Source: Apoderus coryli (taxonomy: Eukaryota; Arthropoda; Insecta; Coleoptera; Attelabidae). Taken from it: 64,000 nt of DNA. The notes beneath the pieces are model-generated. The model was not told where the DNA came from. It worked only from the letters and a program-made list of their open reading frames with translations, and searched no databases. The position numbers were made by a program, and so were the translations under genes. The DNA is taken from assembly GCA_911728435.2 (NCBI GenBank), contig OU452211.1, forward strand, positions 1,054,001-1,118,000, given 5' to 3'. Position 1 is the first letter of the stretch, and every line of letters starts with the position of its first letter. Shown piece by piece: positions 1 to 10,770 of the stretch.

Positions 1-91
1 ATGTAATGTATTCGCTTCCGTTAGATAAACTGGAAGTTTTTCTTAGTCAACGATCTCTCATGCTTGTAGATTATATGTATAGGTACCTTAC

Positions 92-585
92 CTAGCGAAC
101 ATCTCCCTAGCAGCTCTTCTAACGACTTTCTCATCTTGAGTCATTGAGATACAAGATTTTACATCCATATAGTTCTGTTCATTGATTCCTTTCCCAGTGT
201 TTAAACATTTTTTTAGTAGTTCTGTTGCCTCTACATTGCCTTGTTGAGATGCCTTTATCAACCAATAGACACCTAAACGCTCATTTTCTTTCTGTTCTGA
301 TTTAAACTCTGGAATAAGGTATAAGACGTAATATGATATCGTAAAATTTAATTATTTAGAAAAATTACCGCATTCTTCATCTAGAAGTTGCTTTGCTAAA
401 ACCACCTGAGATTCAGGACAACCATCAGAAGCTAACTGGCTACGAAGACGTTTTAGAGAACTGCGGGATCCTAAAAATTCTCTCATTTACTTACTTACAT
501 GTTTCAAGGTTTTTATAAATTAATTACCATGCAAACTCCATTGTTTTCTACCAGAAGTAGGTTTTTTGGGGATTACACCTGCCAT
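92..585 (-). CDS. wfs1: Wolframin, 5' end of gene (partial)
   Basis: Three spliced exons on the minus strand read 585-528, 470-369 and 308-92, with GT donors and AG acceptors in matching phase; the gene continues beyond base 1. The start ATG is at 585-583. The joined protein begins MAGVIPKKPTSGRKQWSLHG and continues into a Sel1-like helical repeat segment with the phrases DGCPESQVVLAKQLL, LGVYWLIKASQQGNVEATELL and RRAAREMF. This order is that of the cytosolic N-terminus of wolframin, an ER multipass membrane protein tied to calcium balance and the unfolded protein response; the membrane part lies outside the window. Identification rests on recognising the conserved N-terminal phrases. It is head-to-head with the coiled-coil gene starting at 1383, about 800 bp apart. 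Confidence 0.85.
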
Positions 586-1382
586 TTTTATTAAATGAGT
601 AGGTTGTTACAAAATTATAACCACATTTGGGTGCTGATCCTTGGCTGAAAATCTGTTTTTAGTGTTGTTCATAACAACAACTAAACAATGTTGTAAAAGT
701 TTATATTCTGTTGTGTTCAATATTATTTATAATTAACATTTATGACTCTGTGTTGTTTATTTGAAACATTCACTTTACAGTTTTAAAAACTCCCAATTCC
801 TAAATAATAAATTTGTGTAGGTTCATTTGTTTACAATAGGAAATAGAAACTGTCAAAATTTCATTGACTTTAAAACATTCTGAGCTTAATTTCTCAGTGA
901 AAATTATTATTATATGAGATTGATGTAAATTAACGGGTAGAAACCTGTAATTGGGTACAAAATAGTCCATGTCTATTCAATATAATGGCGCTATTGTCAA
1001 AAAATCAATAACTTCATTGTATTATTTTGTTCAATTTTCCCAACTTATTAAATTGTGATATACGCAGTTAAATAAGTTAAGTATACGCAAAGATAATAAA
1101 AAAGTCTTAAAACATTATTAAATTAGATTTATGTATATAAAAGAGTAGAAACCTTTATTTTGAGGTAAAATTATTTGTGCCTTTTGAATATGATGGCGCT
1201 AGGGTCAAAAAAATCAGTCTTCCTTCCACAGATCTAGAAACTCTAGGTCTGTGCTTCCTTCTAATATTCTGACAATTGACATATCAAATGTCATTATTTG
1301 TTCAACGTTGAGAATTTAATTTAAAATATTTTAATTTTATAAACAATTTTAATTTAACTCCTTTAATAAGTTTTATGAAACA
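586..1382. promoter_or_regulatory. Divergent intergenic region between wfs1 and the asl-like gene
   Basis: About 800 bp without a gene separate two divergently transcribed coding starts, so both promoters must lie here. The sequence is AT-rich with no clear TATA box. It holds an imperfect direct repeat: roughly 935-1005 and 1143-1215 share 'gtagaaacct', a T/A-rich middle and an 'aatatrATGGCGCTA..GTCAAAAA' tail. The function of the repeat is unknown. Confidence 0.4.
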
Positions 1383-4300
1383 ATGGACAATCCCGGTACA
1401 AGTTTATTTCAAGCTGGTGATATAAACATTAACAACAGATCTCAAAACATTGAAGAAGAGGAGGACTTGGAAGATCAATTACGTAGAAGAGAGGAGGTTA
1501 ATAAATATGTTTACAAATACAAACAAATTAACTCATTATATTATATTTTCAGTTACAAAACTTACTTACAGCAGCATTAGATGATTTTAATTACGACGAT
1601 AGTACAATTAATTCATCTACAAATGTCTCATTAGTATCGGAAGCTGACATAAAACAAGCTTACAAGAATTCAAATACACCTAATGATCAATTGAAGGTAT
1701 TGTATGATGTTAGAGTACGAGAAATTAGTAACATCAAAGAAGAATACGAAAAGTATAGAAGCGAAACTAATAAAGAATTAGAATGTGTCAAGCAAAAGGT
1801 ATTTTTGTATGAAGCAGAGAATAGACAGCTAAAGATTTCATTGAAAAATTCAGAAACATTATTAGGTTAGTTATTTATAATGGTATGCCTTTTACATAGT
1901 TTGTAAATCAATAATAATTACAGTTGAGAAAAGCGAAGTAATAAAAAAGTTGGAAAACGAGTTAGAGAATAGAAATATACAAATTAAAGACCATGAAACA
2001 ACTATTGCTGAGGTTCGTGTAATAGAAGTTATTTATTGTTAAACTAACTAATCAGTACATTTTTAGTACGAGATTAAAGTTGCAACATATCAGTCTCAGT
2101 TGAATGAATTACATTTAAAACTACAAACATATAATGGACCGTTTAATTTAAATGCTAAATTTAATTCAGAAGAACTACATAATTCATATAAAACAAAAAT
2201 AACACAACTAGAATCCGAACTAGACCAAGAGCGAAGTAAAACAAATGTTTTGGTATGGGGACGTTTTATTAATAACAAATCTTTAAAATTCATATTTTTT
2301 TTAACCTTTCTAGGAGACGGAATGTAAATCTGTACGAAACGAACTGGATTTAGTGTTGGATGAGAAAGATTATTTAGAGAATGATGTAGTAAAAAATCTG
2401 ACGAAGACTTTAGAAAGCGCCCAACAACAGAGTAAAGATTTGATTGATGTTGTGGAGTTGCTACAAAGGGAAAACAAACATTTCAAAGGTAGTAGTTTCG
2501 TGCGGATTTTGTAGTGTTTTCTATTCTATGTATTTACTTTTTAGAAAGATGTAAACAGTACGATGATAAGGTATTAGATCATTTAGATCCTAGCAAATTA
2601 TATTCTTTGGTAAGTAGACTTGTTTATCTATTATTGTTAAACATTTTATGTATTTTGAAAAATATTTTTAGGACGTAGCTACTTTAGCGGATCATATCGA
2701 AAAATTGAAAAAGATGTTGTTAGACAAATCAATTGAATTTGATACTATAAAAGCTAAATTAAAGTAAGTCAAATTCATAATATCGCAACTGAATTTATAA
2801 AACTATTATTGCAGATCATATGAAGCGGACTTGAGAGAACTTTCCGAATACAGACAATTAAAATGTGATGTCTATAAAAAAGAATTTCAGCAATGCGGTA
2901 AGGTTTTTCCTTTAGTAGAAACATTAAGTAAATATAGTTCGTTTAAAATTATTTTTTTTAGACAATCAAGCACATATAAAAGACCTGTTACTGATGCAAA
3001 ATGATATACACAATCACAAGCAAATAATAGAAGACAAAAATGCACAAATAAATAACTTAAACACAATAAATAAAGAACTTCAAAGTAAAATTGAAGATAT
3101 GCTTTTACAAACTAGAACAGAAATCCAAAAATTGTCACAGAAATATAACGTACCACAACTGGAAATGATGAGTAAGGAACTGCGAAATGCAGAGAATATT
3201 ATTGAAGAATTAAACAACAAACTAAATAATCAAGAGGAAGAACACTTGAAGAATGAATTATATAAGATTAACAATGAATTAGAGAATGAGAAAAGCACAA
3301 CACAAACATTATCAAAACAACTAGAAGAACTACAAAATAAATTGTTTGAAATTAGCGAAGAAAACAATAACCTAAAGTTAAATTTGAATAAAAACGAAAC
3401 AAGTGATGATATAAAAGAATACAAACAATTAAAAGAACAACTAAAAACAGTTATAAGTCAATTGGAGAAGAATAAAAGCGAAAAAGAAGCACCTGAAGTA
3501 ATAAGTTTAATTAAACGTAAACTGAACGATGTTTTAGAAACAAGTGTAATAGAAAGTGATATAAAAAGTGTTATAATTGAGTGTATAAGTGATTTAGATA
3601 AAATTTTAGTTGATAAACATTTAAAAAGACAATACAAAGAAGCTCTAATTAAATTACGTGATACAGAAAGTAAATTAAAAGAACTGCAAGGTACAATAGA
3701 AAACATTACACAAACAAAATCAGAGACTGAAAGTGAGAAATTGACGCTTGTTAAAGAATACAAAAGTAAACTTGAACAATACAATAAAGTTACATCGAGT
3801 TTTAAGAAGGAAATAATAAATTTAAACAATGTTATAAAAGAAAAAGAAAATAATAACAAAACAATAAATCAACAAATAGAAGAATTGAGTAAAGTTAATA
3901 TGGAATTGAATGAAAAATTGATTCATCTAGAAAATGACTTGCAAATTAGTGAAGAAAGGGGAAATGACTTGAAAAAGCTTTTAACGCAGTTGGAAAATAC
4001 TTTGGTAAAAGAGAAAGAGGTAAATTTAAAGTTGCAGAAAGAGATTAATGAAATGAATGATAAAAATGTGAGAAAACACTTAGAGAAAAAGTTAAAGGAA
4101 AATGAGGATTCCTTGGAGCTTAGTACTAACGATGAGAGTAAGTGGATTCATAATCCTGAACACTTTAAGAACGCGATACAGGTTGAGCTAGTTAAGTGCG
4201 AGTTGCGTTTGAGGGATGAGATTCAAATTGAGTATCAAAGGCGGATTAATGATATTGAGAAACGTTATCAAGCAGCATCTAAGGACGCAAGTGAATTAAA

Positions 4301-4844
4301 TAGAATCCACGCTGAGAACCTGAAATCGCAAGAGCATAAATATAGAGAACATTTCAAATTTATTTTAAATGCATGTGCAAAGCGTGAGAAAGAATTAGAG
4401 ATGGATAACGATGAATTGATGAAACAGATACAAACTATAAAAGCGGAATTTAATGCATTTCGAAATTTGGCGATTAGTAATGAGAACAAATATGTTGAAT
4501 TCGTCAAACAAATTGAGGTTGAAGCAGAGGTAAGTAGTGAATAGATGCAAATATCTTTATTAAGTATAAATACACGAATTGTTGCAGAAAAACGTAAGCT
4601 CTTGGAAGAAATGGGCTAGACAATTTGTTACAGATTGTTTGCTTATTGAGGCAAAGAGTAAAACTTACAGGGAAAAGATTCTTCACAAAATGCAAGCTGC
4701 AGATGAAGAAGTTAGTATTTAACAAAGTTTGTTTATTTATATTTTAAATTATTTATTATGTTTAAGGTAGCAGAAATTGACAAGAGATACAACAGCAAAA
4801 TAATCAAATTTGTAGAAAAAAATAGATTATCAAGTGTTAAATGA
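1383..4844 (+). CDS. asl: Long coiled-coil protein, likely Asterless/CEP152 (centriole duplication)
   Basis: Eleven coding exons join in frame: 1383-1496, 1553-1865, 1924-2012, 2067-2252, 2314-2488, 2545-2609, 2672-2763, 2815-2897, 2962-4529, 4588-4710 and 4767-4844, giving 961 residues. The N-terminus is acidic (EEEEDLEDQLRRREELQNLL) and the rest is Lys/Glu/Asn-rich heptad coiled coil, with one giant exon of 1.57 kb; the C-terminal segment has two Trp (SSWKKWARQ). An acidic N-terminus followed by extended coiled coil, and a length close to Drosophila Asterless, suggest the CEP152/Asl family, which recruits Plk4 to centrioles. Coiled-coil proteins are hard to place by eye, so another centrosomal coiled-coil protein is possible. 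The gene structure is much firmer than the name. Confidence 0.6.
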
Positions 4845-5126
4845 TTATAAGTTTTAAATTATTAAATATATATTTTTTTATCTGTGAAATAGTTTAATTC
4901 AACAAAAATAACCCAAAAAAAGCATCTCTCTAATCACTGAAAAAAATCTGGACTGGCAACGCTGCCTCAATCATATTTTTAAGAGGAACACAGCTGATGA
5001 CTGCAGAATAAACCAAAAACATAACCTATGTTTGTGCTCTGCCAAGCAAAACAATAAATAACATTTTGATTAAAAAATCTATGAATACAAACTTGATAAC
5101 CCATTTGTAAAGGTATCTAAAACAAA

Positions 5127-6308
5127 ATGGAATGTAACACAAGAATCGCTAACATAAGTTCATGTGATTTAGACAGTGACACCAAGGAAAAACTCAAAGG
5201 AGACGTGATCGGAGACACATTATACAGTGAGTCCTTTGTATTAAAAACTTTACTAAAGCTGTCTGAGTTAGAATGGAATGAAGAAATCGAAGAGGACCTA
5301 TGTTTTTTGTGGGATATGACCGTAGAACCAGCAGTGTGCCAATATTTGTTCGAGATATCGTTTCCAAGAATAGCCTGCACTGCAGTAGAAAAATATCAAG
5401 AACCACGATTCATTGAAATTATAATTGGATTGTTAGCAAACATATTGTGTGCTGAGTGTGATAATAAATGTATTGCTGAAACTGAGATAGTGACAATTTT
5501 AAACGAATTGAACACGGATGATCATTTAATATTAATACAAATAGTTCGTTTCATTAGTTCTGTAGCATTTAGTTTTGAAAAATTGCCATTTATCGATGAT
5601 AAAACGTTAGAGAAGCTTGTTTTTATATTATCCAATTCAACTAATACAGAATTACTGTTAAAGACTTTAGAAGCGGTTTCAAAAATTGTACAAGACTTTA
5701 AAATTAACCACAAAATAATAAATATTGATCTATACAATGCTTCGTTTGAAGCGATACACACATTTTTGGATATGGACGACAATGAAATATTCCAAATAGA
5801 TACCAGTGAAAAACGTGATTCAATTAAATTCCTTTTAGAGATTATTTCAAATATCTGTGGGTATGTTAATGAATACAATTTATCAGAGTTGTTAGTAGCA
5901 CTGCGTAGGTCTGAGAACTTATTATCTCTTGCAATAAACATATGCGAATTCTATGCCAGAGAAGAGAATTTGTTTCCAATTACAGATCATTTTTCATTTT
6001 ACATATCTGCTTTAACGTATGTATTTCCAATTTTGAACGTAATTTTTTCTGAAAAATTGTTTAAAAATTCCTTAGAACTACTAAAACATCTGAAAAACTG
6101 TGATAACGAGGTCGAGGATATCTTGAAATCCTTGTTAGAGTTAATAAGTTATCAAATTTTTGTAGCTGATGCTCAAGACGTTTTAGATTGTTTCTCCAAT
6201 ACGAAAGACGCTAATATAGTTTTTAAATATGTGAATAATAAGGAACAGAATTATGAGTACAATATATCAGAGAAATTACTTTATATAAACAATAAATTAA
6301 AATTTTAA
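5127..6308 (+). CDS. Saal1: SAAL1-like armadillo-fold protein
   Basis: This is an uninterrupted 393-codon frame starting at ATG 5127 in the context AACAAAATGG. Near residues 28-100 the protein contains GDVIGDTLYSESF, then an acidic run ending EEDLCFLWDMTVEPAVCQYL, then EIIIGLLANILCAEC. That order matches the SAAL1 (serum amyloid A-like 1, SPIRAL) family: the 'IG.T.YS' entry, the 'e.e...LWDMs.d..v..fL' motif and the 'vGiLgNm' helix. The remainder is helical repeat with no membrane segment. SAAL1 has been linked to cell proliferation; its molecular role is not well defined. It starts only about 280 bp after the upstream gene stops. A poly(A) signal AATAAA overlaps the stop region at 6308-6313. 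Confidence 0.85.
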   Translation: MECNTRIANISSCDLDSDTKEKLKGDVIGDTLYSESFVLKTLLKLSELEWNEEIEEDLCFLWDMTVEPAVCQYLFEISFPRIACTAVEKYQEPRFIEIIIGLLANILCAECDNKCIAETEIVTILNELNTDDHLILIQIVRFISSVAFSFEKLPFIDDKTLEKLVFILSNSTNTELLLKTLEAVSKIVQDFKINHKIINIDLYNASFEAIHTFLDMDDNEIFQIDTSEKRDSIKFLLEIISNICGYVNEYNLSELLVALRRSENLLSLAINICEFYAREENLFPITDHFSFYISALTYVFPILNVIFSEKLFKNSLELLKHLKNCDNEVEDILKSLLELISYQIFVADAQDVLDCFSNTKDANIVFKYVNNKEQNYEYNISEKLLYINNKLKF

Positions 6309-6790
6309 ATAAATATTTTTGCAAAACTTTTTTTTTTATATTTTCCCACAGAAGGCACCACAGGAATCGATGTGGCATATGCGCAATTTGCGGGTCAATT
6401 CTTGAAAAGAGGAGAGCGCCCGATAATAATTAGGCAACACTCTACTGTTTCAGTGGGACATACCTCGCTTTTCGATTAAATTTAACAAAAACTAGTAAAT
6501 ATTTCAATACTGGCAACATTGCCAATTCATCTCAAACGACAATCCACAATGATATTTATTTGTCAGTTGTCGAATATCTGTCAAACTCAAACAGTTTGGT
6601 CGATTTTATAATGGCGGTGATGTGTGTTGTATATTATTATCAATAATCAAAAAAAAAAATGTAATTCGTAATAATTACAAAAGAAAAATTATCTATTATA
6701 AATATCCAGTTTTTCAATTATCTTAATTGTTCTATTGAAGAGTCAGTTTGCTCTAGATCATAGAGCTACGACACCATACATTGCATTCTA
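6309..6790. other. SAAL1-dullard spacer, promoter side of dullard
   Basis: No reading frame of note. The first bases hold the SAAL1 poly(A) signal; the rest must include the dullard promoter and 5' leader. No TATA box stands out. Confidence 0.3.
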
Positions 6791-8305
6791 ATGTGGAAAC
6801 AACTGCAGATGGGACTGCGGGCTTTTCTCCTAATTGCCTCAAGGATTTGGACATGTTTGTGTTACACATTGAAGAAGCAAACTAGAGCTGTAAGTTTGTG
6901 GTATTACTATTCATTAATGTTTTGTTAAACAACAACAGTTAGTTGGTGTTTTAAGATCAGCTATTTCTCTATCTCTAGATGATCTTTTTATGCTATTAAA
7001 CGCCGGTGATTACATTCTAAAAACAATACTGAACTATATTTATTGTATAAATTGAGATTAAAATAGGATTACTGCGATAAAGTAGCTAACATTTAATTAA
7101 GTACTTCGATCAGATAAGTTATGTTAAGTTTATATCATTCGATAAAGATAAGTATCTCATAAAATGCAAATTTCGTTGTTATTAGATATTATATTATCTC
7201 ATTTTATTACATTTCAAAGGAGTATTATTGTTATGCAATTTCTAACATATACTGAGTGTACCATAACAATTAGCATAGCGTCTAAGGCTTGAAGTCATAA
7301 TTTAAAACAAATAATTAACTGTTCCAGATAGTTCAACACCAATCAGTAAGATATGATTTGTTTCCACTTTCACCACTTTCTAGACATAGATTAAGTAAGT
7401 ACCGATGAAAGTATTTTCGTTAGTTGTGCAATATGTTTTAAGAAACTGTCCCCCACTTAACTATACGATTACGTTATTGTTTTACCTTTGTGGAAAGTCT
7501 AGTTCCTTTTCTAGTCTCCGATATACGAGTCCTAACCCATTGCTTATGATAGGACACCCCTTTATATTAAGCTGATAACATTAGAACATTTTATTGGTAA
7601 TGTTTGCTCTATTCTACAGGTATAGTCAAAAGAAAGGTGTTGGTATTGGACCTGGATGAGACACTAATACATTCACATCATGACGGAGTGGTGAGACAAA
7701 CAGTTCGACCGGGAACTCCGCCAGATTTTGTGCTGAAAGTGATTATTGAAAGGCATCCCGTACGATTTTTTGTATACAAACGACCGCATGTGGACTTTTT
7801 CCTAGAAATTGTAAGTGTTTTTCGAGGCGGTTTTTCTTATTTTTACGTTCAATTTCATTTTAGGTATCACAATGGTATGAACTGGTGGTGTTTACAGCCA
7901 GTATGGAAATATACGGTGCTGCAGTGGCAGATAAATTAGATGCAGGTCGTGGTATATTACAGCGACGTTTCTATCGGCAGCACTGCACACCCGATTTGGG
8001 TTCATATACGAAAGATTTGAGTGCAATCTGCAACGATCTGTCCAGTGTATTTATCTTGGATAACAGCCCTGGTGCTTATAGGGCTTATCCGGGTAGGTAT
8101 TAGATATTATAGCAATTCAGGCACGTGAATATCCTTTTTTTTTTTATTTTTTGTTGCAGATAATGCTATACCAATAAAATCATGGTTTTCCGATCCGACA
8201 GATATTGCTCTACTCAATTTGTTACCTGTTTTAGACGCCTTACGATTTACGGCTGACGTACGCAGTGTTTTATCACGCAACCTTCATCTGCACAGGCTCT
8301 GGTAG
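6791..8305 (+). CDS. Dd: CTD nuclear envelope phosphatase 1 (Dullard)
   Basis: Five exons, 6791-6889, 7328-7394, 7620-7810, 7864-8092 and 8160-8305, join in frame to 243 residues, the length known for insect Dullard. The N-terminus carries a hydrophobic anchor ([19 protein letters not shown]). The HAD/FCP1 phosphatase signature DLDETLIHS is present, with both catalytic aspartates, followed by [38 protein letters not shown], a late ILDNSPGAY motif and the conserved C-terminus [10 protein letters not shown]. The family dephosphorylates lipin at the nuclear envelope/ER and so controls phospholipid synthesis and nuclear membrane shape; in flies it also tempers BMP signalling. Every catalytic motif is intact. 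The first intron is about 440 bp. Confidence 0.95.
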
Positions 8306-8617
8306 TACTAGTTAGTGATATGAATCTAATTATTATTATATTTTTAATGTTATCACGTTATGCAGGATGTCCAAGATGAAAGCATCTGCGTATCATCTCG
8401 GACAAACTGTATTAGTTTGGACTGAATACCAGTGTTGCCATGCTTATTTCAATTTCTTAATATTGAGTTATTCAAACTACCCGATGAGTGTCTCACAAGC
8501 TTTAAAGGAAAGGTGCACTGAGCATAAGTCATAAGAAGATTGACAACACTGGTAACGCTCTCTAGTCCTCCACTTCCTTTACATACAACAATGCGTTGTG
8601 GTATTGCCGATTTTCAG

Positions 8618-8864
8618 TGGAGCCCCGCCACGTCCAATGATGATGATGATGCCACCGCCATCTGCCGGAGGGGCGCCATTCAAATCGCTACAAGTACTAC
8701 TAGCGCCGTTACGCAACACAATGCCAGCAGAAGCATCCCCGGCTGATCTGGCTAACAGTGTGGTGACGCAGGCGCATGAGTCTGAAGAGTTGAACACATC
8801 GAAGGAGGCCCTACTAGGGGTGAAACGGTTCAAGTCACGCATACCGCAACGGATGTGCAATTGA
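8618..8864 (+). CDS. Unassigned open frame, possible terminal exon
   Basis: A G/C-richer frame is open from 8556 and ends at the TGA at 8862-8864. A plausible 3' splice site (pyrimidine-rich run then ttttcag) ends at 8617. From there the frame encodes a Pro/Met-rich stretch (five Met codons, PPPSAGGAPF) followed by a helical tail (ASPADLANSVV, EELNTSKEALLGV, KRFKSRIPQRMCN). The base composition departs from the surrounding AT-rich DNA, which suggests coding. I do not recognise the protein and could not find partner exons. Alternatives are part of the dullard 3' UTR, or a remnant of a retrocopy. Confidence 0.3.
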
Positions 8865-9282
8865 CGTAACAGTAATAATAGTAGTATTAGGAAGGGTGTA
8901 AGCGCGGTTAAGAAGGTTAGCTAAATGACATTCGATATGGATATTTCTTATATTTAGCATCGTATAAATTGTAAAAAAGGTATCGGAAAACACTTCACAA
9001 AAAAACTTTAATCCTTATTTCTGCTGTTATGTCGGTGTGATATCAAAAATGACTCTAGGACGGTCAGTTTTGACCTTTCTTCGAGTTTTTACTGCAGAAT
9101 TATTGTTTTTTCGTCAAAACTTGGCTTGAAGCAAACACAACGTTTCCAATCAAAGTAACTTCAAACCACTGTAAGGGATTTATGCGTTTATCGTTGTTTT
9201 ATGCGACTATTCACGTTTCAAGAACCCTAAAGCATGCATAATGAACCAATTAAGGGAGACCAAATGGAGTGTTAGTTGGGAT
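8865..9282. other. Non-coding stretch downstream of dullard
   Basis: AT-rich sequence with short stop-rich frames only; nothing recognisable up to the MITE that begins at 9283. Confidence 0.3.
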
Positions 9283-9599
9283 CAGTGTTGCCAACCTTTT
9301 AAAATGAAATTTCCCTTTTCCCAGGCATAATATAGTGTTACCAACATGGAATTCATTATGTGGAGTAGTGGAAAGCCGCCGAAGTAGTGATAATGCTCGC
9401 TGTGTGTCATCAGTATTGAAGACAAGAGGCCAAAACCGGAAAAAATAGTGAAAATTGTACCATCTAGGTTTAGTTAAACTAATTAAGTAAACGAAGTATA
9501 AGAAATTTCCCATAAATATGGCAATTTAATTAAAACATTTCCCTTTAGCACTTGAAATTTCCCACGAACTGGGAAATTTCCCACGATTTGGCATCACTG
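9283..9599. mobile_element. hAT-type MITE (317 bp)
   Basis: The left end reads CAGTGTTGCCAA and the right end, on the other strand, CAGTGATGCCAA; both run on into copies of GGGAAATTTCCC or parts of it. The CAGNG-type terminus is typical of hAT elements. Eight-base flanks are GTTGGGAT (9275-9282) and GTGGGGAT (9600-9607), one mismatch, matching the 8-bp duplication that hAT transposases make. There is no coding capacity, so it is non-autonomous. Confidence 0.7.
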
Positions 9600-10770
9600 G
9601 TGGGGATTGAAATGCACCTCTCGTGCTTACTATCAGAGGCATTCATGACAGTAGTATCCATGACTTAATCTTAATGATGATTCAATAATTGTTCAAATTA
9701 CTTTAAAATAAAGACAACGGTGTTGCATATGTCTCTGGTACTCCACTCACACCCCTCGGTACGCTCTAATTCTTGACTTATTGTGTCACATGCTACATTC
9801 ATTCTTCAACGTAACGTTAGGTCCGTTTTTAATAAACCTCCCAAACGGTCACCAACAACTGCACTTCGACGGTGTTTCGATATACTCTTTATGCGATTCT
9901 AAAAATAAGAAATTCTTAATGGTTATTAAAAAGTGCATAATATACACCTGATCTAATTAGAATTACAAATAAATTAACGATTTATAGTATTAATACAACT
10001 TAGGACAACTAAATAATTGTGAAATGCATAGAAGAACTTTAGCTGTTTTTTATTTAAATTTAGCGCATTTATATTTTAGGCTAACACACTTTAGTTTTTT
10101 GTTTCTTGTGTACAGTTAAGTATAATATACTCGTTTGGCTTGGAGGTAAGTTGATATTGAAAGGTTCCAGGTAGACGCGATGGCATATCTGACATAATAT
10201 AAGGCGGTGCATTAGTTTATTGTACAAAATAGGATATAAAGTCGTATAAATATAATTAATGCATATTGTAAAATATTTTCGTAGATTTAGTTATCAATTA
10301 AATTAAAAAACAAATAGATAACACGGATTGTTTAGGATTTAAATAATTAACATGGAAAGCTACTTGAAGATAATGGGAATATTTAACGCGCGATTTAAAA
10401 GTTGAGAAAGAATACGGGCTTTTTGAATAGCATTGTACATTTCCAAAAGCAAAAAAACATTTAGAGAAACAGTACTTCATTCGGAAAGGATTTTGTTCTT
10501 ATATAAAGATCAAAATTTGCAGAACTCGCTTAGTAATCCCTAAGTAACAACCTCATTAATTAATTAATGGCGAACAATGATCCTGTGTATGGAGTATGGA
10601 GAGTCGGTAGAGTTGCGTTGGATAGGCCTGTGGAAGATTGGAGAGGCATGTTTTGTTTGTCTAGGCTTAAACACCTAAGAAAAGGACTCCTGGGTTTATT
10701 GCTATTCGTCACACGAACTGGACGGTGTATTATATTATAGCGAATGGCTTTATGTAGTTACCGTACCTCG
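9600..10770. other. Non-coding AT-rich stretch
   Basis: Only short, stop-rich frames are seen. No gene, RNA or repeat structure is supported here apart from generic AT-rich runs. Confidence 0.3.

Noticed and set aside
3230..3859. Minus-strand ORFs antisense to the coiled-coil gene
   Set aside because: Leu/Ser/Phe-rich shadows of the Lys/Glu/Asn-rich coding strand.
8429..8552. Short CAGTGTTGCCA...TGACAACACTG pair suggesting a tiny hAT MITE
   Set aside because: Inverted ends match for about 11 bases but the 8-base flanks (left CTGAATAC, right GTAACGCT) do not match, so insertion is not supported.
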